Positions 1 to 11,119 of a stretch of 40,375 nt of DNA are shown one piece after another (position 1 is the stretch's first letter; each line of letters starts with the position of its first letter). Below the pieces are notes generated by a model. It had not been told where the DNA came from, did no database searches, and was given only the letters and a program-made list of their open reading frames with translations. Position numbers and translations under genes: made by a program. The DNA comes from Ophiocordyceps camponoti-saundersi (nom. inval.) (Eukaryota > Ascomycota > Sordariomycetes > Hypocreales > Ophiocordycipitaceae). The DNA is taken from positions 1-40,375 of the forward strand of contig PDHQ01000303.1 in the NCBI GenBank assembly GCA_003339415.1. Reading direction: 5' to 3'.

Positions 1-2160
1 TATAATAATCTAAGATATAAATACTAGTTAAAAGTACTATTCTTATTATATAAGCAGTATTTATTATATAAATAGCTTAATAATATATTTTATATAATAA
101 AGTAAAAATACTAGTATCTAGTATTTAAATTACAGCTAAACCTCGGAAGGTTAAACTCCGGATAATAAGATAAGATAATAAAGATAAGAATAACGAATAA
201 AATTCCTTAGATAAGAAGAACGGTTAGAAATAGTTAAAAACGGAAAGAAATATTAGCTATTATAAATAAAGAATTATCTATTATAATTTATTATTAGCCT
301 AGAAGCTAATAGAATATAATAGAATAGAATAAAGCTATTCTATTCGCTAAGAAATATAGTAGATTTAAAATTAAGAGTTAATTTTAAAGTAGGAATTTAA
401 TTTTAAAGTAAAAGAATACGATAGAAGTAAATAGAATAAGATAAAGCTATTCTATTCGCTAGTATATTTATAATATAAAGCTTCTACGGTATTCTATAGC
501 TTTCTAGTTAGCTTATATAATTAGATAGTTTCTTAGAGAAGGAAAACTATAAAAGGAAGGCTTCCTTCCCTCGAAGGGTCTTTCCTTTCCTTCTTCTCTA
601 AGCTTTTAATCTAAATAATTAGCACTATAAAAGCTTACTCTCTATTACCTTCCCCTGCCTTATAAGATATTCTTATTTAGGAAGTTCTTACTTATTTATA
701 CTTTGTGAATTTCCTTTTCCGGCTACCTACTGCCCGGTTAAAGTAAGTAAAGCCCCTTACCTTCTTATTACCCCTTTTCTCTCTTTATCTTTAGAAGCTT
801 AGATTAAGGGCTATAGGTAAGATTAGGTAATTACGGGTACGATCCGTAACAGCGCTAGCTATAGCTTAGCGCTAATATTAACTTATAATAGATATATTTT
901 AGGCGGGGGAGGGTATATTTTAAAGCTAAGAAAATATTTAATATAACTCTAATAATAAGAATTTTACTTATTTTACTTCCGGGCCGCGCGCGCTATATAT
1001 AAGCGCTAGCGTAAACTTACTTTATTAATATATAGTAAAAGGGGAGGATAAGTAATATATATAAGTGCTAAGTAACTAAAAGCTAAGTAATATATATAAG
1101 TTAGTAAAAATAGTATATTATAAAATAGCGGGCGGGCTTAATATATTATATAAACTAATTAGCGCTAAGATTATTTAATAAGAAATATTATTTTTTTTTA
1201 TTTTCGCGCTTTCGAGTATTAATATTTACTTAATAGTTTATAATTTAAGTAGCTTATTTATCTTATTATTACTTAAGAATCTATCGCTATTATTCCTTTT
1301 ATTACTAAAAAGATATTTTATATTATAAAGCGAAAAAATTAAAGCTAGTAGTAAAGGTACTTTATTATAATTATTATTATTATTAATATTATATTATTAT
1401 TAAAAATATATTATAAATTAAAGTATATAAGGCGGGTATAGCGTTTATATTATTAATAACGGGGATAAGTATAAAGAACTATTATTACTTAAGCGTAAAG
1501 GGGGCGTAAAGATTAATTAATAAGCGTAATATAATATAAATAATAGCTAATATAATTTATAAATAGTTAATATAAGTAAGAAACTTTAGTATTAGCTAAG
1601 TATACTAGCTAGGGACTTTTTTAATATAAGGAGGGGTAAGTAAGTAAGGTAATAGCTTATCTTTCCTTAACTATTATCTGGAAATCGTAAATAGCCTGCT
1701 AAAAGCGTACGTTTATAATAAAAAGATATTTTTCCTAAAAGTATTATTTTCGCTACTATTTATATACCTTATAAGCCGCCTTATAACGGCGTTAATAATT
1801 AATATTATAGCTATTTTAAAAATCTTAAATATAAAGAGTATATAAATATTTTATTTTTTATAATATAGTATTATTTTTATTATTTAAATCTCCTTTTATA
1901 ATATATCCGCTTATTGCGTAAAATAGTAATTATAGCTAACTAAATAATATAATAAGGCGGCGAGATAATAACTTAATTAATATAAAAAGCTTAGAAAATA
2001 ATAATAATAATAAAAAACTATAAGAATATAATAGCGGAATAATAAAATATAAAGCTTAGAGAAAAAATTACTTAGCGAGAAAAAATAATATAATTAGCTT
2101 AAAGGGAAAAAGAAAAAAGGAGGAAGAAAAGTTTTTTATATAAGGGGTATTTTAACTTAT
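1..2160. other. AT-rich RIP-degraded sequence, no gene seen
   Basis: I see no coding frame, LTR or terminal repeat in this 2.2-kb stretch. It is made of TpA-rich sequence with short GC-richer islands around 560-600, 700-740 and 960-1010. The RIP signature is already complete: the first 600 bases contain two CA and no TG. It may be the remains of older repeats, but I cannot assign a family. Confidence 0.6.
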
Positions 2161-2162
2161 AC

Positions 2163-2370
2163 TTTATATATAAGGTTTAAAATTAGTTAGTAACTTTTTA
2201 GTCTTTTTTCAGTTAGTTAGGACTAACTAACTAAAGTCCTTACTTTTAGGGACTAAATTAGTTACTAACTTACTAAAGTCCTTATAGTAATTAATTTTAG
2301 TTAGTTACTTTTAGTCTTTAGTTAGTTAGTAACTAACTAAAGACTAAAAAATTAGTCTTTAGCCTTAATT
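2163..2370. repeat. TTAGTTAG/CTAACTAA repeat cluster, copy A
   Basis: A block of about 200 bp is built from overlapping TTAGTTAG and CTAACTAA units, with short perfect stems such as GGACTAACTAACTAAAGTCC. Related blocks lie at 4857-5030 and 39838-40030. Copies A and C begin with the same sequence, GTTTAAAATTAGTTAGT. The blocks resemble MITEs or subterminal repeats of a DNA transposon, but I could not define a terminal inverted repeat with a target duplication. Confidence 0.55.
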
Positions 2371-2723
2371 ATTTTATTAGTATTTTTACCTTATTATTCG
2401 GCTAAAACGCCTCTTAAATATATTTTTTATATAATTATAGCTATTTTCCCCGCTTTTTTAAAAAATACTAAAGATAAAGTAATATTTTTAATAAAACATT
2501 TTTAAGAATATATTTATAAGTAAAAATAATACTATATAAATAATAATAAAATATATATATTATTTTTAAAAGTATTACTAGCCCTAATATATCTTTTATT
2601 AATTTTAGTTTTATTTTATATATTTTCTTAAAATTTATATAAAAATATTAATAAGAAAAAGTTATTTAATTTAAGAATTAATATCTTTCTAATTAAAATA
2701 CTTATAAGAATTTTTTTAATATA

Positions 2724-2742
2724 TATTATTATTATTATTATA
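2724..2742. repeat. (TTA)n microsatellite at LINE-like 5' boundary
   Basis: About six TTA units sit exactly where the homology between 2742-3440 and the inverted copy 39090-39771 begins. The inverted copy has the complementary (TAA)n tract at 39771-39788. Confidence 0.7.
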
Positions 2743-3440
2743 ATACTTTAGAGGCTATAGAAGTAGCTGCTAGAACCTTAGTAGTAAGTTAAGTAGGAAA
2801 AACCCTCCTAAAAGAGGTAAAACCCCCTACTATATAGTAGGACCGCGTCTAGCTCGGGGCCGGGCTAGGCGCTCTACGCGTATAAAGAAAGTAACCGTTA
2901 GTTACGGTAATACTATATAACGTAAGGAAAGATAAGAAAAGATAGATAAGATAAGGAAAAGATAATAGTAGTAATAGTGCGTATTACTTATATATACTAA
3001 TATATACCTTTTTAGCTTCTAAGTATATATTACTTAACTTTTAAGTATATAGCTATATACCTCCTTTATATATAATATATACCTAAGTATATATCTCTTT
3101 TTTTAAGCTTTCCTAATTAGGAAGCTTTCCTAATTAGGAAGCTTTCCTAATTAGGAAGCTTTCCTAATTAAAAAGTTAGTTTTTATAAATTAGTAACTTA
3201 AAGCTTAAAAATATATAAAGGAGGGGGGGGTTACTCTTACTAATATAAGCGGGCTATTATTATATTATTATTTTTTTAGTAATTTTAATTATATAAGTAA
3301 TTCTTAGCGCGCGTAACTAGTTTATAGCTAACTTATACTAGAGTAAAATACCCGCTAAACCTAACTTTCCTTAAGTAGTATCTTACGCGGGGTATATTAA
3401 TATATTTATTAGCTTTAAGAACCTTTATTAAGTATAAAAA
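2742..3440 (+). repeat. LINE-like 5' region, inverted copy of 39090-39771
   Basis: This stretch matches the reverse complement of 39090-39771 along its whole length. Shared landmarks are the start TAGAGGCTATAGAAGTAGCTG, the GC-rich block at 2800-2880 and the segment around 3345-3440 ending near AAGAACCTTTATTA. At the right-hand copy it leads into a Tad1-type LINE on the minus strand, so it is probably a LINE 5' untranslated region. Here the two copies diverge after about 3440, where an unrelated frame begins. The GC-rich start carries an AAAAACC ... AAAACCC motif that also occurs at 5105, 31850 and, inverted, near 18045. Confidence 0.7.
3105..3170. repeat. 17-bp tandem repeat, about four units
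   Basis: The unit AAGCTTTCCTAATTAGG is repeated almost perfectly four times, the last unit being partial. Each unit contains two palindromes, AAGCTT and CCTAATTAGG, so the array could form hairpins. The inverted copy of this region, around 39370-39410, has only about two units, so copy number differs between the two elements. Confidence 0.85.
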
Positions 3441-4080
3441 AATAAGTACTTAGCTTTAGTATATATTTATATTTACTAATAACTAAGGTAAACTATCTAA
3501 GCGTAGCTTATATTAAATACGCGAATAATTATATTAGGTATTAGCTAATTAATAATCTTATTATAGCTAATATTATTCGCGCTATAGTTAAGATCGCCCG
3601 CTAGCTAAGCTTTAATTATAACGCTTAAATAGTAAGTAATATTAGGGTTATATCGGGTTTATAATAAGTTTTATATTAATAAATATAGTAGAAAAATATA
3701 ATTTAGCGCGTTAAAAAGATACGCGCTATCGCGCGTTATAATAATACTTGCGCTAATTAAGTTATATAGGCGGCCGCTAGCTATATACCGCTTTAAGGCT
3801 TATAGCCTCCCGCTATTAGGGAGGACCTTATTATCGAGGCGACTAAGGGTCTAATTAGCGCTAACTAACTTATCGCTATTATATCGGCCTAGATACGGAA
3901 GTAGTATATCTTCTATACGTAGGTAATTAACTTTTTTAAATAGTCGACTGAGGAGCTGCGCCGTATCCGCCGCGCCGCCGAGAATAACGCGCGCTTATAG
4001 GGGAGCCCGTCTCCTACTAATCGTCCTCCTATCCTCTATACTCCGCCTCCTATTACTAGTTCCGCTTCCGCCCCGGTGTT
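3430..4080 (+). pseudogene. Unidentified element ORF fragment, related to 30870-31800
   Basis: This RIP-broken frame is homologous to the reverse complement of about 31140-31800. Over its last 400 bases it reads through mainly TAA and TAG stops (former CAA/CAG) and gives a charged stretch with ELRRIRRAAENNARL followed by a Pro-rich tail containing YTPPPITSSASA. It stops matching at about 4080, so it lacks the C-terminal third that the minus-strand copy keeps. It follows a LINE-like 5' region, which suggests a LINE ORF1, but I see no zinc knuckle or other named domain. I do not recognise the protein; a transposase C-terminus is an alternative. Confidence 0.45.
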
Positions 4081-4856
4081 TTTTAATATATAAAAAAGCT
4101 TAGTTTTACTATAAAAGGAATCTTATTTTTCTTATTATATAATAATTTATAAAGTATAGATAAAAAGCTATAAACTTCTTACTTTATATTAAATTTCTTA
4201 AAAGCTAATATTTAATTAAGAAAGGATTAGTATAAGATAAAATTTTAAATAAAATCTTATTATAGAAAATAAGCCCTAATCTATTTATAATTTTATTTTT
4301 AGCTTAGTAAGCCTTTTAGATCTTTAGTTATTAGTTCTTTTCTATTATTTCCTTTTTTTTCCTTACTAGTATATTTTTTACTATATAAATCTTTACTAAA
4401 AGTAATAAAATTAATTTTCTTTAAAAAAACTCCTCTAATAAGGGACCTAAAAATAGAAAAATAATATTATCTAATAATAGATTTTTTAATTATTATTAAT
4501 AGAATTTTTACTTATAATATTACTAATTATTAGAATTATAAGAAAAGATTTTAGCTAAGAGACTTTCGCTATTTTTATATAAGATTTAATTTAAAGACTA
4601 ATATTAGCTATATAAATAAGAGAAAAATTATAAAACTTATATAAAGTTTAATATAAATAGCTATATACTTTAACTTATTTTACTATTCTATATAAAAATT
4701 TAATAAAATTCTTTTTTTTTTAAAAATAAGTATTTATCTTAGCCTTTTAAACTAAAAAATTAATTACTCTATAGTAAATAGCTTAATTAAGATAAATTTA
4801 GAAGTATTATATAGCCTTTAAGAAGCTTTATATAATAGTCTTTTTTAATTAAAACA
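4081..4856. other. AT-rich sequence, no gene seen
   Basis: Nearly 800 bases of very AT-rich sequence lie between the truncated frame at 3430-4080 and the next TTAGTTAG cluster. I found no family motif on either strand and no repeat partner I could trust. Confidence 0.5.
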
Positions 4857-5030
4857 GCTTACGTAAGCTAACTAAAAATTTAGTCTTTTTAGTCTTTAGT
4901 TTTTAGTTAGTTAGTTACTATATTTAAGGACTAACTAAAGTCCTTAAAGTAACTAGCTAAAGACTAACTAAAAGGTATATATTTTTAATTTAAACTTTTT
5001 TTAATTAGTCTTAACTAACTAAAGACTAAC
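4857..5030. repeat. TTAGTTAG/CTAACTAA repeat cluster, copy B
   Basis: This block has the same TTAGTTAG/CTAACTAA units and GGACTAACTAAAGTCC-type stems as copies A and C. It starts with the palindrome AGCTTACGTAAGCT, which is also present at the far end of copy C near 40010, so B is inverted relative to C. It directly abuts the palindromic unit that starts at 5031. Confidence 0.55.
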
Positions 5031-5862
5031 TATAATAATAATAATAATTTATACGCTAATATACCTTATATAGCTTAGAACTATCTTATATATATTCTAA
5101 AAGGGGGAAAAACCGGAGGACTTAAAGTAAAACCCTCCTTTTAAGCATTATATTAGCTTTAAGTTAGACCCTATCTATACCTAGCACTCTATATATTTAA
5201 TAGGTTAAGTATTAACTAATAATTTAAAAGCCGATATTTCCCTTAAAATAAACTCCGCGGTAGTAAAAATATATATAAACTAAGTTTAATATAAAGTTTA
5301 TATAGCTTACTTATCTTTTTAGCTATTATTATTACTATAAACTAAATCCTTATATTTAATTAAAGTAGCTTAAATAATTTAATTTATTAAGGCTTTATTA
5401 ATATAGCTTAGGTATATATAAAGGTTTTACTATCTTATAATAAATTTTATAATAGCTAATTTTAAAAGATAGCTAAATTATTACGGTAAAGCTATAAATA
5501 AGTATAGAGTTAGAGTTAGAGAAAGAGGTATTATTATATTTACTTTTTAGCGTTTCCGCCCTAGCTATTATTAATTTCCGGCTAGCGCTAAAAGGGGAGG
5601 AGGGATAATATTTATAAAGCTTTAATTTATTAATTTTTAAAATTAGGTAATATACGCGTTTTTTGCCTAATCTTATACCGCTTTTATCTTAAGGTAAAGT
5701 TAATTTTACTTAAAGTAAAACTTTTAATAAAAAAAGTAATAATATAATTTTTTCCTATAAGCTATAAAATAAGTAAACTCGCCTTTTATTTATAAAGTAG
5801 TAAAATATTTATTATATTATAGCTTTACTATATAATATTTAATAATATATTAAAGTTAGTAA
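5031..5862. repeat. Left arm of long palindrome, outer part
   Basis: This matches the reverse complement of about 17290-18112. Landmarks found in both arms are the bordering (ATA)n tract, the GGAAAAACCGGAG start, GCACTCTATAT, the run GCGTTTCCGCCCTAGCTATTA and TTTTATCTTAAGGTAAAGTT. The arm is interrupted after 5862 by an LTR element and continues at 14191. No coding frame is evident. The GC-rich beginning resembles the 5' ends of the LINE-like elements elsewhere in the window. Confidence 0.8.
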
Positions 5863-6072
5863 TATAAAGGTCTTACTAAGGCGATTATAGAAGTAAGCTA
5901 AAGAAGAGTTATAATTAAAGCTATTAAAGAGATGAAAAAAAGGGGAGAGAAGCCCCCCTCCTAAGCTAGCTATATACCCTACGCGATAATTAAGCGCTAT
6001 CGGGAAAACCTAAATATATCCGCTATAATCCCCCCTATCTAGCTATAATTAGTTATAAACTAATCCCTTATA
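5863..6072 (-). repeat. Left LTR of the small LTR element (3' LTR)
   Basis: This 210-bp LTR is near-identical to 13976-14185. Most differences between the two are transitions, and I noted two transversions. Target duplication AGTAA lies immediately to its left at 5858-5862. Confidence 0.88.
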
Positions 6073-6514
6073 TAGCCCCCTCCTTAAGCTAGCCGAGGAG
6101 GTAAAAATATAGGATAAAAAAGTTACGTACTATTACGCTAGTAAGATACTCTATATAGTCCCTAGCCGATAGCCTAATAGCCTCCGTAAAGGTAAGGATA
6201 AGAGGGCGGAAAGGCTCCCTTATAGCCTAGGGAATTAAACCCCGATCTTTATAAGGAAAATTCTAATAAGCTTAGAATCGTAATACCGCTTAAGGTAGGA
6301 ATTAATAAACTTATATACTAATAGTAAAAACTTACTTATATAGCTAATATATAGGATTAAGTAATACTATACTAGTTACGGGAAGCTTAGAGAATAACCT
6401 AATTATAGTAAATAGTAAAGCTAGCTATATATTTATTATTATATACCGCTAGCGCTAGTTTATAAGCTAGGGCGTAATATAACTAAAGTATATACTTACT
6501 AATAAATCTACGCG

Positions 6515-6700
6515 TATAAGGGTTCGGCCTCTAAGCTATCTATAAGGAGGTAACTTTATTATTTAAAATAACTATAAAAAGCTATATAAAAGGGGTCGTA
6601 ACGCCTAATAGGGGTAGGCGATCCGCGCGCGCGTTACGCGCGAATATAACTAATTACTTTACGTAACTTAGTTATTTAAGTATAGCCCGAATCCCTTATA
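6515..6700 (-). repeat. Gypsy 3' LTR
   Basis: This 186-bp LTR is the same length as 12871-13056. By eye the two differ at 15 positions, all of them C/T or G/A transitions, as expected for RIP and not for neutral decay. A CpG-dense run near 6630-6650 is retained, showing that CpG was not the target. Target duplication ACGCG precedes it. Confidence 0.9.
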
Positions 6701-6712
6701 TACCCCGCCGCC

Positions 6713-8560
6713 TTAGGAAAAAAGTATATCCGTCTCTAGCGGGGGTATAAGTTAAAATAAAATAAAAATTCCCTTATATATTTCTTTTCTTTTCTTTTCT
6801 TCTTCTATATATTACCTATTTTAAAAGTATTAATCTTATTATCTTTACGCTATCGCCACGCTACCGCCTCGCGTTATTTTTTTCTATTAGTATATTATTA
6901 CTTTATATTATTATATTAATATATTAGCCGCTCTATTTACTCTAACTTACGCTATAAGGGAGTATATTATATAAGGAAATAGCGATAATAAAGATACCGC
7001 GCTACTAATAAAAGTATTATATATATATACGCCTTATTTAAATAATTTAATAAATAATAAGATAGCTAACTATATCTGCGGCTAGGTAGCGGCCTACTAA
7101 GCGTGCTATTCTTAGTATTATAAATACTTATAAGAAAAGCACCTTTTCGCTAGGGACGCACGCTTTTAGCAGGCTGCCCGTAACTTATAAAATATAGCTA
7201 TTAATAACAAAGCTATCTAGACGCCTGCCCGCGCCTATAATAGTAATATTCCTAGCTAACGCGCTATCTTAATATTTCCTTTTTAAGCTTACGCTAACTA
7301 TTTTAAAATATAGCTTAATATTATATAATTTACCTCTTACCTTATAACCGATATTTTCTTATCCCTGTTATCTAAGCTATCTAGCTTTAATACTCTTATC
7401 CCTTTTAGTAATAATATTATTCCCGCGCTTATATTATTAATATATTACCGCGGAATAAGTAGCGCTATATATTAATATTAGTAATATTAAGCTTAGTAAT
7501 AGGGGTAAGTTATCTTTAGCCTTAATATATTCGCCTTCCGCTACGAAGAATCCTTATAATAATAAAAGTAAATATAATAAGATATTCTCGCCTTATAGTA
7601 AGAGAAGGCGGCCGCTAAGGCTAAGGATTATTAATAGTAGCTTAAAGCTAATTATAATATTTATACGGCTTTTATTAATCTTACCGCCCTCTTATCGCTA
7701 ACCCGCGCCCCTTACTTTTTTAACCGCGTATTTTCTACGCCGCCTAATATTTAGATATATTAAGCTAAGCTTTAAGGCTAAATTTATCGCGCCCTAGCTA
7801 AGCTAAATTAGCCTCTATAGTCGCTTTTACTTATAGCTAAAAGTTATAATTACTTATATAGTAAGTTATTATCTAAGCTTAATATACTTCTTTATAGCTA
7901 TAATAGTTTAAGCTAAGCGTAAATAGTTAATAATATCGAAAAAGATAGTTAGGAAGATATACTAAACGCGCTATAATAGTAATAGAAAAGATAGGGATAA
8001 AAGGGGGGCGGGGCGTAATAAGCTAAAAGGAATTTACTAAAAAGAGGGAGGAATTTACTTAATTAAGTTTAAATAAAAAAATATATCTAAGGCTATTATA
8101 TATATAAATATCTCCTTAGCGTAACTTATAATAATCTAAAGCTATATAATATTATAAGCTATCTAATAGCTTTTAGGTTAATATAACGTATCTTTTTTAT
8201 TTTACTAATATTTAATAATAAAAAGGTTAACCTTATAAGCGCCGCCCGCGGGTATTTTTTACAGCGAGGATTTTTTTAATCTTATATTCGTTAAGTAATA
8301 AGTTATCGTTTAAGAGTTATAAAGAAAATTTAAGCTAGCTATTAGTAAGGTTTTATAATAAGAGTAAATTATATATAGTACGCTTAAGTAAATTAATATA
8401 AAATATAGAATATATATTTTTTAAAATATTAAGTATAATAGTTAAAAAAGATAAGATAATAATAATTTTATACTTAGCTTTAAGGTAATTAAGTTTCTTA
8501 AATAAGTAGTTAGAATAAATATAGCGAAAATTTAACTATATAAAGTTACTAACTTAAAAT
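6713..8560 (-). pseudogene. Gypsy region between integrase and 3' LTR, unassigned
   Basis: About 1.85 kb separates recognisable integrase from the 3' LTR. It should hold the integrase C-terminus and any chromodomain or extra frame. I could not identify a domain. On the plus strand a moderately open frame runs from about 7138 to 7690, with six TAA/TAG stops in about 185 codons, then shifts frame. It could be an antisense ORF or only a by-product of TGA loss, and I do not claim a protein. Confidence 0.35.
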
Positions 8561-9600
8561 TATTTTATAAGGCGATAAGTACTATTAGAGGCGTCCTACT
8601 ACTTTTATTAAGCTTATATAATAGATACTTAAGCTAGCTAAATATTTTCTTATAGATATTAAGCGAAAGTAATAGCACGCCCCTTTAGGGAGGTAATTAG
8701 TATAAAAGGCGTAAATAGCTATTAGATAAGGTTTAAGTTATATCTATATAATAAGTAGTTTAAACTTACGCTTATTATAGATAATTTTTTATTATTTAAT
8801 ATAAGTTAGTAAGTAAGTAAGTAAGAAGGCTAGTTAAGCTAAGAGAATAATATTATATAATAAAGGATAGCTTATACCTCCTAGTTTATTCGTTCTATAT
8901 TACTATTAGTTTATAGGTAGTAAGCTATTAATATAAGTTATCTAATACTTATAAGGTAGTAAAAAGTTAACTAAAAATAACTTATTTAATTTAAACTATA
9001 GTTAGATATAATAGTTATAAGAAAGCTATAAAAACGCTACTAAATATAAACGAAATATTTTATATAATACTTAGCTTCTATAAATATTATTACTTTTAGC
9101 TATATATATTTTAATAGCTAATTAGTAATAATTATAAGGAAGTAAGGCTAAGAAAGATTTATAGTAAGTAGGTTTATTATAAAGTTTATAGAGATAGTTA
9201 CTTAGTACCTCTCTAGGGGCGGTAATAGTTATAGTAAGCTTTAGTAATAATAGCGTTAAAGGTAATTCCTATAATAATAATAATTTTAAATAAATCGCGC
9301 TATATTAGCTAATATACTATCTTAGTAATAGTAATAATAGAGTAATATAAATATAATATTTTTACTAAGGTGCTTTATAAGCGGGGAATTATAAGTTTTT
9401 AAAATTAAGGTAGTTATTAGGGGTTTTTAGTTAAGTACTTAGAGTTAGCCTTAGAATTATAGCTAGCTACTAGCGGAAAGGGAATAGTTTACGATTTACT
9501 TCTTTATACCCGCCTTAAAAGGGAACTTTTAAGCGCCCTTTTATAGCGCGGTATATTATATTATATAAAGTAAGTTAGATTATAATATTATAAGCTATAA
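8560..9600 (-). pseudogene. Gypsy integrase
   Basis: Read on the minus strand, this part shows the zinc-binding N-terminus as HYYHQDGILANIARF-like sequence (RIP-altered), the link PLPPLERYQVTISIDFITNLP, and the catalytic core with TSNHGPNQVSHF and STAHHPQTDSNIERINQEV after allowing Gln for TAA/TAG and His for TAT/TAC. These match the Ty3/Gypsy pattern YHWDGM, SIDFI, DRGPQF and TAYHPQTDGQTERxNQ. Catalytic residues are partly lost (Asp to Asn), so the enzyme would be dead even without the stops. It lies downstream of RNase H, as expected for Gypsy rather than Copia. Confidence 0.88.
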
Positions 9601-9799
9601 TTCCCTTAAGTGCTTATTTATAAAAGGGGCTAATATTATAAAAGTAATATTTTAGCTTTAAATTAGTTATAATTTAAAAAAATAAATAAATAAAAGCTAT
9701 ATAATATAGCCGAAATATAAAGTAATATATTATTACTCCTAATTATAATAGGAGAGGGTATCGGGCTAGGTAGCTTACTTACCTAAGCGGTATTATAAA

Positions 9800-11115
9800 T
9801 AGAAATTAAAAAAAGTAAATATCTTAGCTTATTAAGCTTAGTATTTTAATATAGCCTTAAGAGTTATAAAATATTTTAAAGCTTTATAATTTATAAGTAT
9901 AATAAACAGGGAGGAGACGCTTTAAAGTTTAGCTAACTACGCTTTAAAATAGTAAATAATAGTAAGAAGCTTTTTATTATAGATTATATAATTCCGTTCT
10001 ATAAACTAAAGCTTTTAAGAGAAATATATTATAAGCTATAAAATTTAATCTTAACCGCGCTAGGAGAGATAGCTACTAATTACCTTACCTAAATAGTTTA
10101 CTTTTATAATAATATCGAGATTAGAGTTTTATTAAGCGAGGGTAGGGGAGGAGATAAACGCGTTTTTTAGTTACTTAAAGGCGTCTTAATAAGCTAAGGT
10201 TTAATTAAAGGGGGCGTTACGCTTCGTAAAAGTAATAAGTAAGGCTATAAGGGAGAAAAACTAAAAGATAAAATTATAATAAAAGTTTATAAAGCTAATA
10301 AAACTATATATACTTTTTACGTAAATTAGTGCCTTTTAGTTTCTAATTATTAAAATCTTAGCTAGGTTTAGGCGTATTTTTTATTTAGCGTAAATAATAA
10401 ACTTAAAATATTTAACCTTATAGATTATAAACGCGTATTTATTAAGGTTTAGATATAGTTTAGCTTATTATAATTTTACGAGAATAATATAAACCTTTTT
10501 CTAATAGTTTAAAAGTAAGCTACTTAAATAAATAAGAATATTATTAAAGTAAGTAGTAATAAAATCCCTAAAGGAATCGCTTAGGGAAATATTAATATAT
10601 TATTAAAATAAGGTAGGGGCGCTAGTAAGACTAAAAGGGTAAATAAGGTATTCGAATAGCCTAAAATACGTGCGGAAAGTAGTTAGATATTCCTCGCCTT
10701 TTACGATATATATCTTATAAAAGGCAGCGCGTATATTAAGTTTAGTAAATTACCGGGCGCTAGAAAAGCTATATAGAGTTTCCTTTATAAGGGGTAAAAA
10801 ATAGCGGTTTTACTTAGTAAGTTAATTTAAGGCCTAATAATTAATATAAAACTACTAGCCGCCCCTAAGCTTTTTAACTAGGAGGACTAGGGCGGCTATA
10901 AATAATAAGCTTACGCGAATCTATCTTTTATTTATTAAATTAATAATTTACTTCTATACTTCGAGGAGGTATTCGCGCGGTATATTATATAATAGCCTCT
11001 AAGGTAATAGCGGTAAAGATCTATTAAGCTACTATTATAAATAGATATAGTAATTATATATACCGCGATAAGGGGGAAGAATATTTACTTTTTCTTTATT
11101 AAAGAGGTTACTAAA
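9800..11115 (-). pseudogene. Gypsy reverse transcriptase and RNase H
   Basis: The minus strand gives LPPYRGIYNYYIYL (11070-11030), INKRxIRVSxSLIAALVLLVKK (about 10940-10880), the YRALNxLTKxNRYxLPLIKETL block near 10830, FTKLNIRAAFYKI, FRTYFRLFEYLIYPFSL and the catalytic box YFNNILIYLS, the RIP form of Y(I/L)DDILIYS, near 10530. RNase H follows with DAFxQLKNAFISSPTLAQ (10190-10140) and ERNYIIYNKKLL near 9980. These are in the order and spacing of Ty3/Gypsy pol. The double Asp of the RT active site has become Asn-Asn, the expected outcome of TpG to TpA. Confidence 0.93.
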
Positions 11116-11119
11116 GTTA

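Noticed and set aside
3105..3170. CRISPR-like array
   Set aside because: The 17-bp units are contiguous with no spacers, and the context is a eukaryotic transposon 5' region.
3430..4080. Pogo/Tc1-type transposase
   Set aside because: The charged C-terminal stretch is superficially similar, but no HTH or DDE/DDD motif could be found in either copy.
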